The notes under the pieces: model-generated
Told to the model about the DNA's origin: nothing
Seen by the model: the letters and a program-made list of their open reading frames with translations, nothing else
Database searches by the model: none
Made by a program: the position numbers and the translations under genes
NCBI GenBank assembly: GCA_020723965.1
Contig: DYHW01000007.1
Coordinates: 1-64,000 of the forward strand
DNA: 64,000 nt
DNA from: Melioribacter sp.
GTDB taxonomy: Bacteria; Bacteroidota; Ignavibacteria; Ignavibacteriales; Melioribacteraceae
Direction of reading: 5' to 3'
Shown: positions 51,495 through 60,665 of the stretch, one piece after another
Layout of the letters: each line of letters starts with the position of its first letter
Numbering within the stretch: the first letter of the stretch is position 1

Positions 51495-52979
51495 TTAATA
51501 CAAACACTCTCTTATCGCTTGAACCAATTGCACTCGATCGACCGGCTTCGAAATTATTTTATCTACGCCTAATTTTCGATATTTCTTTGTGATCTCTTCG
51601 CTCAACACAGCGGTGATGACAACTATAGGAGTAGTTTTATTTGATTCTTTTTTTTGTATGGCATCGACGAATTGAATCCCGTTCATCAACGGCATATCGT
51701 GGTCTGTTATAACGATTGTTGGAAGAATATCTCGGAACAATCCGATTGCTTCGTAACCATTGTCTGCAAATCGAACTTCAAAATTTGGAAGAGCTTCTTC
51801 GATAATTTTTTTATAGAAAGCGCGCTCGCCTTGGTCGTCTTCTACAAGAAGAACAAAATTTTTTGCTTCGGGAATAGTAAAGTGAAATTCGCTTCCTTCG
51901 CCAACTTGAGAATAGAACCAAACGCGCCCATTATGTTTTTCAACAATTTCCTTAACAAGAGTTAAACCAAGCCCGCTGCCTTTTTCGCCGTTCGTTCCCA
52001 CAAGAGAAAATTTTTTATCGATCCTAAAAAGGTTTGATTGATGCTCTTCCGAAATTCCGAGTCCTTCATCGCGCACAACTAATTCGATCTCTCCTTCTTT
52101 AAATCTGCTTGCTGAAATATGAATCTCTTTTCTTTCAGGAGTAAATTTGATTGCATTGCTCGTTAAATTAATTATGGCTTGTCCAATCAATCGTTCATCT
52201 GCGTTAATATGAAGGTCGGCTGGAATATCAGTCCTTATATTGATGTTTTTTCTTACAGCATCGCCTGTGAGTGGCGTAATTGAATTTGCAACGATGGTTT
52301 TAACATTGAGGCGTGCGGGGTTAATTTTAATTCTTCCGGTCTGCAGCCGCGACCAATCCAGCAAACAATTGATAAGATGAAGCTGCGATTTTGAAGAATC
52401 ATAAATGTATTGCAGATATTCATTCTTTTCATCATCAGAAATGTCTTGTTCGTTAAGAAGAATTTCTGAGAAGCCAAGTAAAGTTGTGAAGGGCGCACGG
52501 AGATCATGAGAAATAATAGATATAAATTGATCTTTTTGTGAATTGAGTTCTTTTAACGAATCGTTTAAAATTTGTAATTTTTTTTCTCCCTTTTTGATTT
52601 CAGATATATTTAACACAATGCTTTTGCGGCAAATGATTTTTCCCTTTTCTCTTTCAACACTGATGAATTCTTTTAACCAAACAACTTCGCCCCGCTTTGA
52701 TATGATGCGGTAGATCAGCTCTTCATATTTTTTTAATGGGTCGTTTTCAAATTCAATCAAAGCTTTTTTGATCTGTGCGGAATCCTCATTATGAATAAGT
52801 GAATAAAGATTTTCCGGGAAGTTTCTGATCTCTTCTGCAGTGTATCCTGTAATTTCTTCAACGGCATCAGAGATTAAGGTCTCGCTTTCACCATTCAGGT
52901 ATTTGACCGTAAAGAAAAGATTTTTAATTCCGTTGCTAAAATGAGCGAGAACGGAAAAATCGCAATTGTTCTTTTTCAT
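51495..52979 (-). CDS. PAS hybrid sensor histidine kinase with C-terminal receiver
   Basis: Encodes 494 residues, cytoplasmic with no membrane segment. A PAS domain (about 15-130), HisKA with His in QFISIISHDLRAPF, HATPase (DEGLGIS, GSGLGLTLV), then a receiver domain (FVLLVEDDQGERAFY, phospho-Asp in VITDHDMPLMNG). The C-terminal receiver suggests internal phosphorelay. No separate output domain is present. Not adjacent to a cognate regulator. Confidence 0.9.
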   Translation of the reverse strand: MKKNNCDFSVLAHFSNGIKNLFFTVKYLNGESETLISDAVEEITGYTAEEIRNFPENLYSLIHNEDSAQIKKALIEFENDPLKKYEELIYRIISKRGEVVWLKEFISVEREKGKIICRKSIVLNISEIKKGEKKLQILNDSLKELNSQKDQFISIISHDLRAPFTTLLGFSEILLNEQDISDDEKNEYLQYIYDSSKSQLHLINCLLDWSRLQTGRIKINPARLNVKTIVANSITPLTGDAVRKNINIRTDIPADLHINADERLIGQAIINLTSNAIKFTPERKEIHISASRFKEGEIELVVRDEGLGISEEHQSNLFRIDKKFSLVGTNGEKGSGLGLTLVKEIVEKHNGRVWFYSQVGEGSEFHFTIPEAKNFVLLVEDDQGERAFYKKIIEEALPNFEVRFADNGYEAIGLFRDILPTIVITDHDMPLMNGIQFVDAIQKKESNKTTPIVVITAVLSEEITKKYRKLGVDKIISKPVDRVQLVQAIRECLY

Positions 52980-53093
52980 CGACCGTTTTTTTTGGGTGCT
53001 GACTGATTCAAATATAATAAAATTACTTTTAATACTGCATCGATGTTTTTTTCGAACTCATTATATCAAACCTCTCTTAGGCGCGCGAACATT

Positions 53094-53116
53094 CGGCAAG
53101 TACTCCTGGCTTGCCG
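53094..53116. repeat. Intergenic hairpin
   Basis: CGGCAAG and CTTGCCG form a perfect 7-bp stem with a 9-nt loop in the 276-nt gap between the response-regulator and hybrid-kinase genes. No U-run, so it is probably not a terminator. Confidence 0.5.
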
Positions 53117-53255
53117 GGAGAGAGATGACGAAGATATTTTTTAAATGTTTCTATATAGTGTTCCGAAATGTCAGTGTCTATTACTACAACTGTAGTTTGA
53201 TGAGAAGCATATAAAATCATAATTGTGGTGGGGCAATTTTCATGATGTGAAATAT

Positions 53256-54623
53256 TTATATATCGTCTTTGCTTGTTTTAGTTGGTATTCCCAGCTCATC
53301 CATTTTCCTGTAGAGCGAAGATAAACCGATCTCAAGCGCTTTTGCAGCCCGCTCTTTATTATAATCAAATTTATTTATTATCTTCAAAATATGTTCTCGT
53401 TCAAAAATACTAAGCGCTTCTTTTAGCTGGTCGGGATAGCCGTGTTGTTCACCGCCGTGTATCTGTTCTGCAAGGTCGGTTACAGATATATATTCTTTAG
53501 ATGCAAAAATAATTGCTCGTTCAATAACATTTTCTAATTCTCTTACTCCACCGCGCCATTCATGAGAAAGAAGAATTTTCATTGTTTCGTTATCAACTCC
53601 TAAAACTTTTTTACCCATTTCAACACTAAATTTTTCAACAAAGTGATTTACGAGCAAAGGAATATCTTCTTTGCGCTCATTAAGAGTGGGCAATTTAATT
53701 TCGACTACATTTAATCTGTAAAACAGATCTTCGCGGAACTCCCCCAATTTTGTTTTTTCGTAAAGGTCTTGATTTGTTGCAGCTATAAGACGAACATCAG
53801 TGATTACTGGTTTAACGCCGCCAACAGGAAGAAATTCCCGGTCTTCAATAGCGCGCAATAATTTTACCTGAAGATTCAAAGGCAGTTCAGCAATTTCATC
53901 CAAGAATAAAGTGCCGCCATCGGCAACTTTGAATAAACCTTGTTTATCATCTGTAGCGCCCGTAAATGAACCCTTTTTATGTCCGAACAATTCACTCTCA
54001 ATCAAATTTTCCGAAATCGCACCGCAGTTTATTGGCAGAAATATTTTATCCTTTCTTCTGCTGTTAAAATGAATCGCTTTTGCAATCAATTCTTTTCCAG
54101 TACCGCTCTTGCCGTAAATCAATACAGTGCTATTTGTTGGAGCAACCTGAGTGACGATGTTGAAAACTTTTTTCATCGGCTCGCTTTTACCGATAAGGTT
54201 TGTAAAACCTGGATCGAATGAAATTCTCTGCCGCAAATATTTATTTTCAGATTCAAGCTTTTTGTATTCAGCAAGTCTCTTCACGCGAAGGATCATATCG
54301 TCAAACTCAACGGGCTTAATAAGATAATCGTAAGCTCCCTTTCTAAGCGCATCTATTGCTGTTTTAACTGATGCGTAGGCAGTCATAATAATAAAAAAAG
54401 TTTCGGGGGAGATTTTTGAAGCTGAATCAAGCAACTCCATTCCATCAAGCTTTGGCATTTTTATATCAGTAATAACAATATCAAAAACTTGTTCTTGAAT
54501 TTTTTGAAGCGCTTCTTCGCCATCGCCGGCAACTTCGGTCGAATAACCTTCTTCATCTAAAACCATCTTTAATGAATCACGAATCGGCTTTTCATCATCA
54601 ACTATCAATATTCTTGCTGTCAT
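53256..54623 (-). CDS. Sigma-54-dependent response regulator, NtrC family
   Basis: Encodes 455 residues. Receiver domain with phospho-Asp in VITDIKMPKLDG (about 53), AAA+ domain with Walker A GKSGTGKELIA and sigma-54-contact loop GSFTGA, and a Fis-type HTH at the C-terminus (ERAAKALEIGLSSLYRKM). It activates sigma-54 promoters. It follows the kinase gene upstream by 10 nt, so the pair is a two-component system. Confidence 0.95.
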   Translation of the reverse strand: MTARILIVDDEKPIRDSLKMVLDEEGYSTEVAGDGEEALQKIQEQVFDIVITDIKMPKLDGMELLDSASKISPETFFIIMTAYASVKTAIDALRKGAYDYLIKPVEFDDMILRVKRLAEYKKLESENKYLRQRISFDPGFTNLIGKSEPMKKVFNIVTQVAPTNSTVLIYGKSGTGKELIAKAIHFNSRRKDKIFLPINCGAISENLIESELFGHKKGSFTGATDDKQGLFKVADGGTLFLDEIAELPLNLQVKLLRAIEDREFLPVGGVKPVITDVRLIAATNQDLYEKTKLGEFREDLFYRLNVVEIKLPTLNERKEDIPLLVNHFVEKFSVEMGKKVLGVDNETMKILLSHEWRGGVRELENVIERAIIFASKEYISVTDLAEQIHGGEQHGYPDQLKEALSIFEREHILKIINKFDYNKERAAKALEIGLSSLYRKMDELGIPTKTSKDDI

Positions 54624-54633
54624 TTCTTCTCCG

Positions 54634-56133
54634 TTAATTATTTTCGATAGGAAGAGTTATAATAAAAGCGCTTCCTTCGTTTAGTTTACTTTTAGCTTTT
54701 ATCTCTCCATTAAACCGTTTAATTATTCCGTAGCTTACCGATAGCCCAAGTCCTGTTCCTTTTCCAACATCTTTTGTTGTAAAGAATGGATCAAAAATTT
54801 TATCTAAAGTCGCTTCATCCATACCGCAGCCGTCATCAGTTATTTCTATGAAAATGTGCTTGCCATCGAAATCAGATTTAACAGAAATTTTTCCATTTCC
54901 ATCAATAGCATCCAATGCGTTGATGAGAATATTTACAAACACCTGCAGCAGTTGATCGGCTGCTACGCGAGTTTTTGGCAAGGTCTCTTTTAACGCAGTC
55001 TCAAAATTTACTTTGCGAACTCGTTTATCATACTTAACAATTCCAATTGCAGTTTTGATTACATCTGTTATATCCTGACACGCAGTTTCATAACTAGGGG
55101 GGCGTGAGAAATCGACTAACTCCCTAACAATTTTCGTAATTCGATCAATATTTTCTTTAATGTTTATAAGCTGCTCGCTAATGAATGCATCTTGACTTCT
55201 TCGTTGAAGAATTTGAACTAGAGATGAAATAGAAGTTAGAGGATTGCCAATTTCATGCGCTACTCCGGCAGCAAGCTGCCCGATAACAGCAAGTTTTTCC
55301 GATTGATCGATCTGTGCCTGCAAGCGTTTAAATTCCGTGCGGTCTTTGATAATTATGGAACGACCAGCGAATTCTCCGTTCTTGCTTGGAAGTTTTGTAA
55401 CGCTTAAACGTACACTTATTATTTCACCAAATTTTGTTCTTCTTTCGGTTTCAAGAATTTTAGTGCCTCCCCGATAATTAACTTCCTCTTGAATTTGTTT
55501 CAGTTCGTTAAAATATTTTTCTCCTTCAGGCAAAAGCAGCGAAGAAGATTTTCCGATCACTTCTCCTTCGGTATAGCCGAAAATTTTTTCTGCGCCTTTA
55601 TTCCACGCTATAAATTTCTCGTTACTATCGACCATCATTATTGCCTGGTCGGATGTATGCAAAATATTTTTGAGATACTGATTATTCAAATCAAGTTTGG
55701 ATGCCAGGCGGTCGCGGTCGTATTCAAGCTCTTTCATCTTAGCATCTTGGTAAAGCATTCCGAAACGCGCAAAAATTTGTTCAATTAGTTCATCTAAAAA
55801 CCCAAGAAGAATAACAGGGTCTGTATTTCCCATTGCATCTTTTTCTATAAAATTAAGGATCGAAAATCTTCCGTAGCTAAAAAGCTGGCTTACTTCGAGT
55901 AAATTAAAATTTGCACTTGAGAGAAGCGTGTACGCGTCAACCAAATATTGGTCTGCTGTTTTGTAATTACCTGTTTCGATTACTTCAATAAATGTGTTGA
56001 GACTGCTTTCAACGAAGGTGTGGATTTGTTGTTCTGTGAGTTTGTCTTTTAAAACCGGAAATAATTTTGCGCTCCAATTATCAGCAATATCCTTAAAATA
56101 CTTTTTGAGCAGTTCGATCAATAACTTTTTCAT
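54634..56133 (-). CDS. PAS sensor histidine kinase with RsbRD-like N-terminus, partner of the NtrC-like regulator
   Basis: Encodes 499 residues, no membrane segment. The N-terminal helical domain (about 1-145) resembles RsbRD sensor domains; a PAS domain (about 155-270, ILHTSDQAIMMVDSNEKFIAWN) follows, then HisKA with His in AAGVAHEIGNPLTSI and HATPase (DDGCGMDE, GKGTGLGLSV). The signal is therefore cytoplasmic. First gene of the two-gene unit with the sigma-54 activator. Confidence 0.9.
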   Translation of the reverse strand: MKKLLIELLKKYFKDIADNWSAKLFPVLKDKLTEQQIHTFVESSLNTFIEVIETGNYKTADQYLVDAYTLLSSANFNLLEVSQLFSYGRFSILNFIEKDAMGNTDPVILLGFLDELIEQIFARFGMLYQDAKMKELEYDRDRLASKLDLNNQYLKNILHTSDQAIMMVDSNEKFIAWNKGAEKIFGYTEGEVIGKSSSLLLPEGEKYFNELKQIQEEVNYRGGTKILETERRTKFGEIISVRLSVTKLPSKNGEFAGRSIIIKDRTEFKRLQAQIDQSEKLAVIGQLAAGVAHEIGNPLTSISSLVQILQRRSQDAFISEQLINIKENIDRITKIVRELVDFSRPPSYETACQDITDVIKTAIGIVKYDKRVRKVNFETALKETLPKTRVAADQLLQVFVNILINALDAIDGNGKISVKSDFDGKHIFIEITDDGCGMDEATLDKIFDPFFTTKDVGKGTGLGLSVSYGIIKRFNGEIKAKSKLNEGSAFIITLPIENN

Positions 56134-56216
56134 ATAGTCAATTCATAATATCATTAAAAAATGTGAAAACAAGTGTTACGGTTCGTTTCTAAATTGTGTG
56201 CAAAAATAAACAAAGC

Positions 56217-56296
56217 CACTTATAAGTGCTAATTCGTGAAATTTGAGGCATTGTAATGTGTAATGATTTCGGATAAAAAATAGCTGTTCGGAACAG
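56217..56296. promoter_or_regulatory. Two palindromes upstream of the MuiA-like gene
   Basis: CACTTATAAGTG (56217-56228) and CTGTTCGGAACAG (56284-56296) are perfect palindromes in the 227-nt divergent space between the kinase and MuiA-like genes. Either could be a dimeric-repressor operator. No regulator is assigned. Confidence 0.4.
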
Positions 56297-56360
56297 TAAA
56301 TATATAGCTTATGTATAAGAAACAGTTTGATTATTTTTACGCAACAAGCAAGGAAATTAA

Positions 56361-57959
56361 ATGAAAAAATATTTTATCGTTTTTGTGATCGCGACTATTA
56401 CATCATCAATTTTATCCGCCGAAGAGATTGTTGTTAACCCATCCCTCTCGAATGTAAAAGTTTTTTTGAGAGGAGCCGAGTTGAATTATGTAACAAAAGT
56501 TAAAGTAGAAAAAGGGGTAAATGATATAGTTTTTACGGGATTAGCATCGAATATTGAACGCAACAGTATCAACATTTCCGCAAAAGGAGATGCTGTAATT
56601 ATTGCGGTCGTTCAAAGATTTGATTATCTGATGCCTCCGTTAAAAACTAAGCAGATAAAAATGTTAGAAGATTCTCTCGAAGCGCAAAATAAGGCGACTG
56701 CATTTATTCAAAATGATATTGATGTGTTGAAAGCAGAAGTTGATCTTATTCTTGCGAACAAAAATATTGGTAACGAAAAAATAGGCGTGAGCATTATTGA
56801 GCTGCAAAGAATGGGGGAATACTACCGCAAACGGCTTACTGAAATCAAAAATAAAATTTTTGAACTCACTTTAAGCGCAAAAAAAATACAAAAAGATATT
56901 GAACGTATTCAGAATCAATTGAAAGAACTCAACAATCAACTCAACAAATCTACTAATGAAATCGTTGTAACGGTTTCAACAAAATCAGCCGGTATCTTAG
57001 AAACTAATTTATCGTATTTAATTTACGATGCCGGATGGCAGCCGTTGTATGATGTTCGTGCTGATAAATTAAATTCGCCAGTACAGCTTGTCTATAAAGC
57101 GGATGTTAGACAAAATAGCGGTTTGGATTGGAATGATGTGCAAATTGTTCTCTCGACAAGAACTCCTGTTGCAAACAATTACAAGCCAGAACTTAATACT
57201 TGGTTTATAGATTTTGCGCGACCAATCTTGTACCGTGAAATGAAATTAGGTGCGGCAAAATCTATTGCCAACGACGCCGCGCAGGCGCTTTCTGATCAAG
57301 ACGCCGCTCCTTCTGAAACAATGGCAGATTATTTTGATATGAACGAAAAACAACTTTCAGTTGAATTTACTCCTCAACTAAAATATTCTATCCCATCAGA
57401 TAACAAACCTCATTCTGTGTCTTTGCAAGAATTTTCTCTTTCTGCAAATTATGAATACTTTGCTGCGCCGAAACTTGATAACAATGCATTTCTAATTGCG
57501 CGGTTAACAGATTGGACTGATTATAATTTGCTGCCTGGTCAAGCGAACATCTATTTTGAAAATTCTTACGTCGGGCAGTCAACAATCAATCCTTACACAA
57601 CAAAAGATACGCTGGCAATATCTTTTGGGCGTGATCAAAATATTTCTGTTTCTCGCAGTCTCTTAAAAGATTTTTCAGAAGATAAATTCTTAAGCGGCAA
57701 TGTTGAAAGAACATATACGTTCGAGATCAAAATTAAAAACAACAAAAAAATTTCCGCCAAGATCTTAGTTGAAGATCAAATACCAATTTCTAAAAATGAA
57801 GATATTGTTGTAAAGCTGAAAGAATCTTCCGGCGCAATTTACGATTCCGAGAGCGGTAAACTTAAATGGATTGTTGATGTTGATGGAGGGAAATCTGTTG
57901 TGAGGAAATTGGTTTATTCTGTGAAATATCCGAAGGATAAACAGGTGCAAGGATTGTAA
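56361..57959 (+). CDS. MuiA-family (DUF4139/DUF4140) protein
   Basis: Encodes 532 residues. Signal peptide about 1-19 (IVFVIATITSSILSAEE). The N-terminal DUF4140 segment (VNPSLSNVKVFLRGAELNY), a central coiled coil (about 95-205), and the C-terminal DUF4139 with ETNLSYLIYDAGWQPLYDVRAD and GLDWNDVQIVLSTRTP define the mucoidy-inhibitor MuiA family. The family is of poorly known envelope function. Monocistronic, divergent from the kinase gene. Confidence 0.9.
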   Translation: MKKYFIVFVIATITSSILSAEEIVVNPSLSNVKVFLRGAELNYVTKVKVEKGVNDIVFTGLASNIERNSINISAKGDAVIIAVVQRFDYLMPPLKTKQIKMLEDSLEAQNKATAFIQNDIDVLKAEVDLILANKNIGNEKIGVSIIELQRMGEYYRKRLTEIKNKIFELTLSAKKIQKDIERIQNQLKELNNQLNKSTNEIVVTVSTKSAGILETNLSYLIYDAGWQPLYDVRADKLNSPVQLVYKADVRQNSGLDWNDVQIVLSTRTPVANNYKPELNTWFIDFARPILYREMKLGAAKSIANDAAQALSDQDAAPSETMADYFDMNEKQLSVEFTPQLKYSIPSDNKPHSVSLQEFSLSANYEYFAAPKLDNNAFLIARLTDWTDYNLLPGQANIYFENSYVGQSTINPYTTKDTLAISFGRDQNISVSRSLLKDFSEDKFLSGNVERTYTFEIKIKNNKKISAKILVEDQIPISKNEDIVVKLKESSGAIYDSESGKLKWIVDVDGGKSVVRKLVYSVKYPKDKQVQGL

Positions 57960-58258
57960 AATTGTTCATCGCCTTACGCAAAGATTTCAGACTTTGCGGA
58001 TTTTGCTTTATTCTTAGAACGCTTTGCGTGAGAAAAGAAAGCAATTTCCCGAAGTCCGTAGAATCTGTGGAGATCGTTCCGACACGTAGAGATTGCAATG
58101 AAATCGCAAACATGCCTGTCATGTAGATTATACGTTGTCAGATGTGGACGCAAAGGGATTAACATCAAAAATTATTTTCATGCGAAGGCGAGATTGTTAA
58201 TCAAATTTTGTAAGGGTACAACTTGAGGAGCTCCTGCATAATAGTTCGTCAAAAAAAA
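57960..58258. other. 299-base intergenic region with palindromic segments
   Basis: CTTACGCAAAG (57973-57983) and CTTTGCGTGAG (58022-58032) are inverted repeats with one mismatch, and AGGAGCTCCT (58226-58235) is a perfect palindrome. No gene is supported. The region lies between convergent genes and may be a decayed repeat element. Confidence 0.45.
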
Positions 58259-59146
58259 TTACACTATAATGTTTGATTTTACTCTTCTAAGTTTTTCAAT
58301 ATTCTTGTATTCGCTTTTGTAAATTTTTTTAATTCCATCGCCAAGGGCTTTTTCAATATCGCGTATATCTTGAACTAATTTCAGCATTCCATTTATTTCA
58401 ACAGATGCAGCTTGGTCGGTTCCCCACATAGCGCGGTCAAGTGTAATATGCCTTTCAACAAAAGCTGCCCCGAGCGCAACTGCGGCAAGTGTTGGAGCTA
58501 GCCCTGTCTCGTGTCCAGAATAGCCAATCGGAAGGGAGGGAAATTTTTCTTTGTATGTATGAATTACTCGTATGTTGAGTTCCTCAACATTGCATGGATA
58601 GTTTGAAGTAGATTGAGCGATCATCAAATTTTCTGTGCCAAGAATTCGCACAGCTTCTTCAACATCTTCCATAGCTGACATTCCGGTTGAGAGAATTACA
58701 GGTCTTCCGGTTGCTTTAATTTTTCTTAAAAAATTATGATCTGTCAATGATGCCGAAGCAATTTTGTACATAACCGGTTTAAATTTTTCTATAAAATAGA
58801 GCGCTTCTTCGTCCCATGCCGATGCAAACCAATCAATCCCTTTTTGTCTGCAGTAATCGTCAATTTCCAGATACTCTTCAAAACCAAATTCTACTTTACG
58901 GCGGTATTCAATGTAAGAAATTCTTCCCCATGGCGTGTTGCGTTCAATATCCCATTGATCTTTGGGAACACAAAGTTCGGGAGTTCTCTTTTGAAATTTA
59001 ACAGCATCGCAGCATGCAAAGACTGCTCCGTCAATTAGTTTTTTTACGAGTTCGATTGAACCATTATGATTGATTCCAATTTCGGCAATAATGTAAACCG
59101 GTTCGCCTTCACCAACTAATTTTTTCCCCACTTTAATTTTTCTCAT
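58259..59146 (-). CDS. NeuB-type ulosonic acid synthase lacking the SAF domain
   Basis: Encodes 295 residues. NeuB barrel signatures: YIIAEIGINHNGSIELVKK, CDAVKFQKR, VILSTGMSAMEDVEEAV, GYSGHETGLAPTLAAVALGA and FVERHITLDRAMWGTDQ. The enzyme condenses phosphoenolpyruvate with a sugar aldehyde to make a nonulosonic-type acid. Usual NeuB proteins are about 340-350 residues with a C-terminal antifreeze-like SAF domain; this one stops before it. TAATG links it to the phosphatase gene. Last gene of the sugar operon. Confidence 0.88.
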   Translation of the reverse strand: MRKIKVGKKLVGEGEPVYIIAEIGINHNGSIELVKKLIDGAVFACCDAVKFQKRTPELCVPKDQWDIERNTPWGRISYIEYRRKVEFGFEEYLEIDDYCRQKGIDWFASAWDEEALYFIEKFKPVMYKIASASLTDHNFLRKIKATGRPVILSTGMSAMEDVEEAVRILGTENLMIAQSTSNYPCNVEELNIRVIHTYKEKFPSLPIGYSGHETGLAPTLAAVALGAAFVERHITLDRAMWGTDQAASVEINGMLKLVQDIRDIEKALGDGIKKIYKSEYKNIEKLRRVKSNIIV

Positions 59147-59691
59147 TAACGTCCCTTCTCTTTTTTATTCATCTTAGCTTCAATTATAAGTTCCGCAAAG
59201 TCGCGGAAAGCGCCGTAACCTGCTCTGTTTTCAAGAATAACATCAGCAACGTTCTTGGCAAATTTTGTTGCATCACTCGGACAGGCGGCTAATCCTGCAG
59301 CTTTCATTATTTCGATATCGTTAGTATCGTCTCCTATGAATGCAACTTCTTCTGCAATTAAATTTTTTCTTGAAAGAATTTCTTCAAAAGTTTTTTCTTT
59401 TTCAAAAATGCCGAGATGAAGTTCATCTATTTTTAATTTTTGAGCCCGGCTTTTAACAATCAACGAATTTTCACGAGTGAGGATACCTGTTTCTACATCA
59501 ACTAATTCGCGTAAACGTTCGACGCCCATTCCATCGCGGATTGAAAACCGCTTCATCTCTTCACCTTTAGCCGAGTAGTAAACGCCGGTGTCAGTCAGAA
59601 CGCCGTCAACATCAGTAAGCAATAATTTTATTTTAGATGCACGTTTCAGAAGTTGGTTCTTATTCATTTTTTTTTTCATAGAAAAAGCCAT
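59146..59691 (-). CDS. KdsC-like HAD phosphatase
   Basis: Encodes 181 residues; start at 59691 is one of three possible ATGs. HAD motif I LLTDVDGVLTDTG, FSIRDGMGVERL, motif IV FIGDDTNDIEIM and the KdsC-like tetrameric size are clear. It would remove phosphate from a keto-sugar acid phosphate, here most likely the product of the adjacent NeuB-type synthase. Translationally coupled to it. Confidence 0.88.
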   Translation of the reverse strand: MAFSMKKKMNKNQLLKRASKIKLLLTDVDGVLTDTGVYYSAKGEEMKRFSIRDGMGVERLRELVDVETGILTRENSLIVKSRAQKLKIDELHLGIFEKEKTFEEILSRKNLIAEEVAFIGDDTNDIEIMKAAGLAACPSDATKFAKNVADVILENRAGYGAFRDFAELIIEAKMNKKEKGR

Positions 59692-59788
59692 TCATTTATT
59701 TTAAGGATCTTTGATTTTTCTTCTTTTCTTTATTCCCTTTTTCTTCATTCCTTTTTTTCTTCTTTCCTTCATTCCTTTTTTCCTTTCC

Positions 59789-60592
59789 TCACCAACACGT
59801 CCAGCCGCCATCAACAATTAAGTTAGAGCCGGTCATGTAACTTGATGCATCGCTCGCAAGAAAGATTAGCGCGCCTTTGTAATCATTCGGCTTAGCCATT
59901 CTTCCAAGCGGAGTTTTATAAGAATATTTTTTCATAAAGAATTCATCTTGATTATTTTCTACTCCGCCTGGGGTTAGCGCGTTAACCCGCACGCCATCTT
60001 TTCCCCAATAAGTGGCAAGATATTTTGTAAACATAATTACAGCGGCTTTTGTAGCCGAGTACGCCGGCGGTTTGAAGAATGATTGCGTTCCATCTTCTTT
60101 GATATAAAGCGATTGATCCGGCGCAGTAATTCCGTAAGTTGACGCAATATTTATAATGCTTCCGCTTTTCTGTTTGGCCATAACTGCTCCCAAAATTTGA
60201 GAACACAAAAACACTCCGGTCAAATTAACATCAATGGATCTTTGCCAGAGTTCGAGCGGATAATTTTCAAACTTAGATTGCTCGCTTGCTGCTTTTGGGT
60301 TTTCAAACATATCATTTATAGCTGCATTGTTGACGAGAATGTCAATGTACCCGAACTTTTCAAGAACTTTATCGCGCAAATTCTTTATTGAAACCGGATT
60401 TGTAACGTCAAGTCCGGCGCCAATCGATTCTGTTAAAAAAGATTTTGCAAACTCAACACACTTCGATTCATCTAAATCCGCAACTATAACATTTGCACCG
60501 GCTTCGCTTAATCCTTTGCAATGTTCTTGACCGAGCAATCCAAGTGCGCCCGTTACAATTGCTGTTTTGTTTTTTAATGAAAACAGTTCCAT
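59789..60592 (-). CDS. Short-chain dehydrogenase/reductase
   Basis: Encodes 267 residues from the ATG at 60592, 8 nt after AAGGAG; a GTG at 60601 has no room for a ribosome site. NAD(P) loop TGALGLLGQEHCKGL, NNAA motif ILVNNAAIND, catalytic Ser and Tyr-x3-Lys in STYGITAPDQ...YSATKAAV, and the terminal SNLIVDGGWT are classical. It probably oxidises or reduces a hydroxyl of a sugar intermediate. Followed by a 97-nt gap, then the phosphatase gene. Confidence 0.9.
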   Translation of the reverse strand: MELFSLKNKTAIVTGALGLLGQEHCKGLSEAGANVIVADLDESKCVEFAKSFLTESIGAGLDVTNPVSIKNLRDKVLEKFGYIDILVNNAAINDMFENPKAASEQSKFENYPLELWQRSIDVNLTGVFLCSQILGAVMAKQKSGSIINIASTYGITAPDQSLYIKEDGTQSFFKPPAYSATKAAVIMFTKYLATYWGKDGVRVNALTPGGVENNQDEFFMKKYSYKTPLGRMAKPNDYKGALIFLASDASSYMTGSNLIVDGGWTCW

Positions 60593-60609
60593 ACAGCCCA
60601 CTCCTTAAT

Positions 60610-60665
60610 CCTCTCCCAAAGGGAGAGGAGATTTTAATTTAAAACCCTCTCCCTTTGGGAGAGGG
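60610..60665. repeat. Pair of CTCTCCC/GGGAGAG palindromes
   Basis: CCTCTCCCAAAGGGAGAGG (60610-60628) and its reverse-complement core at 60645-60665 each form a perfect hairpin, and together they could pair as one long hairpin. They are separated by 16 A/T-rich nt. The second palindrome lies within the aminotransferase reading frame. Confidence 0.85.
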
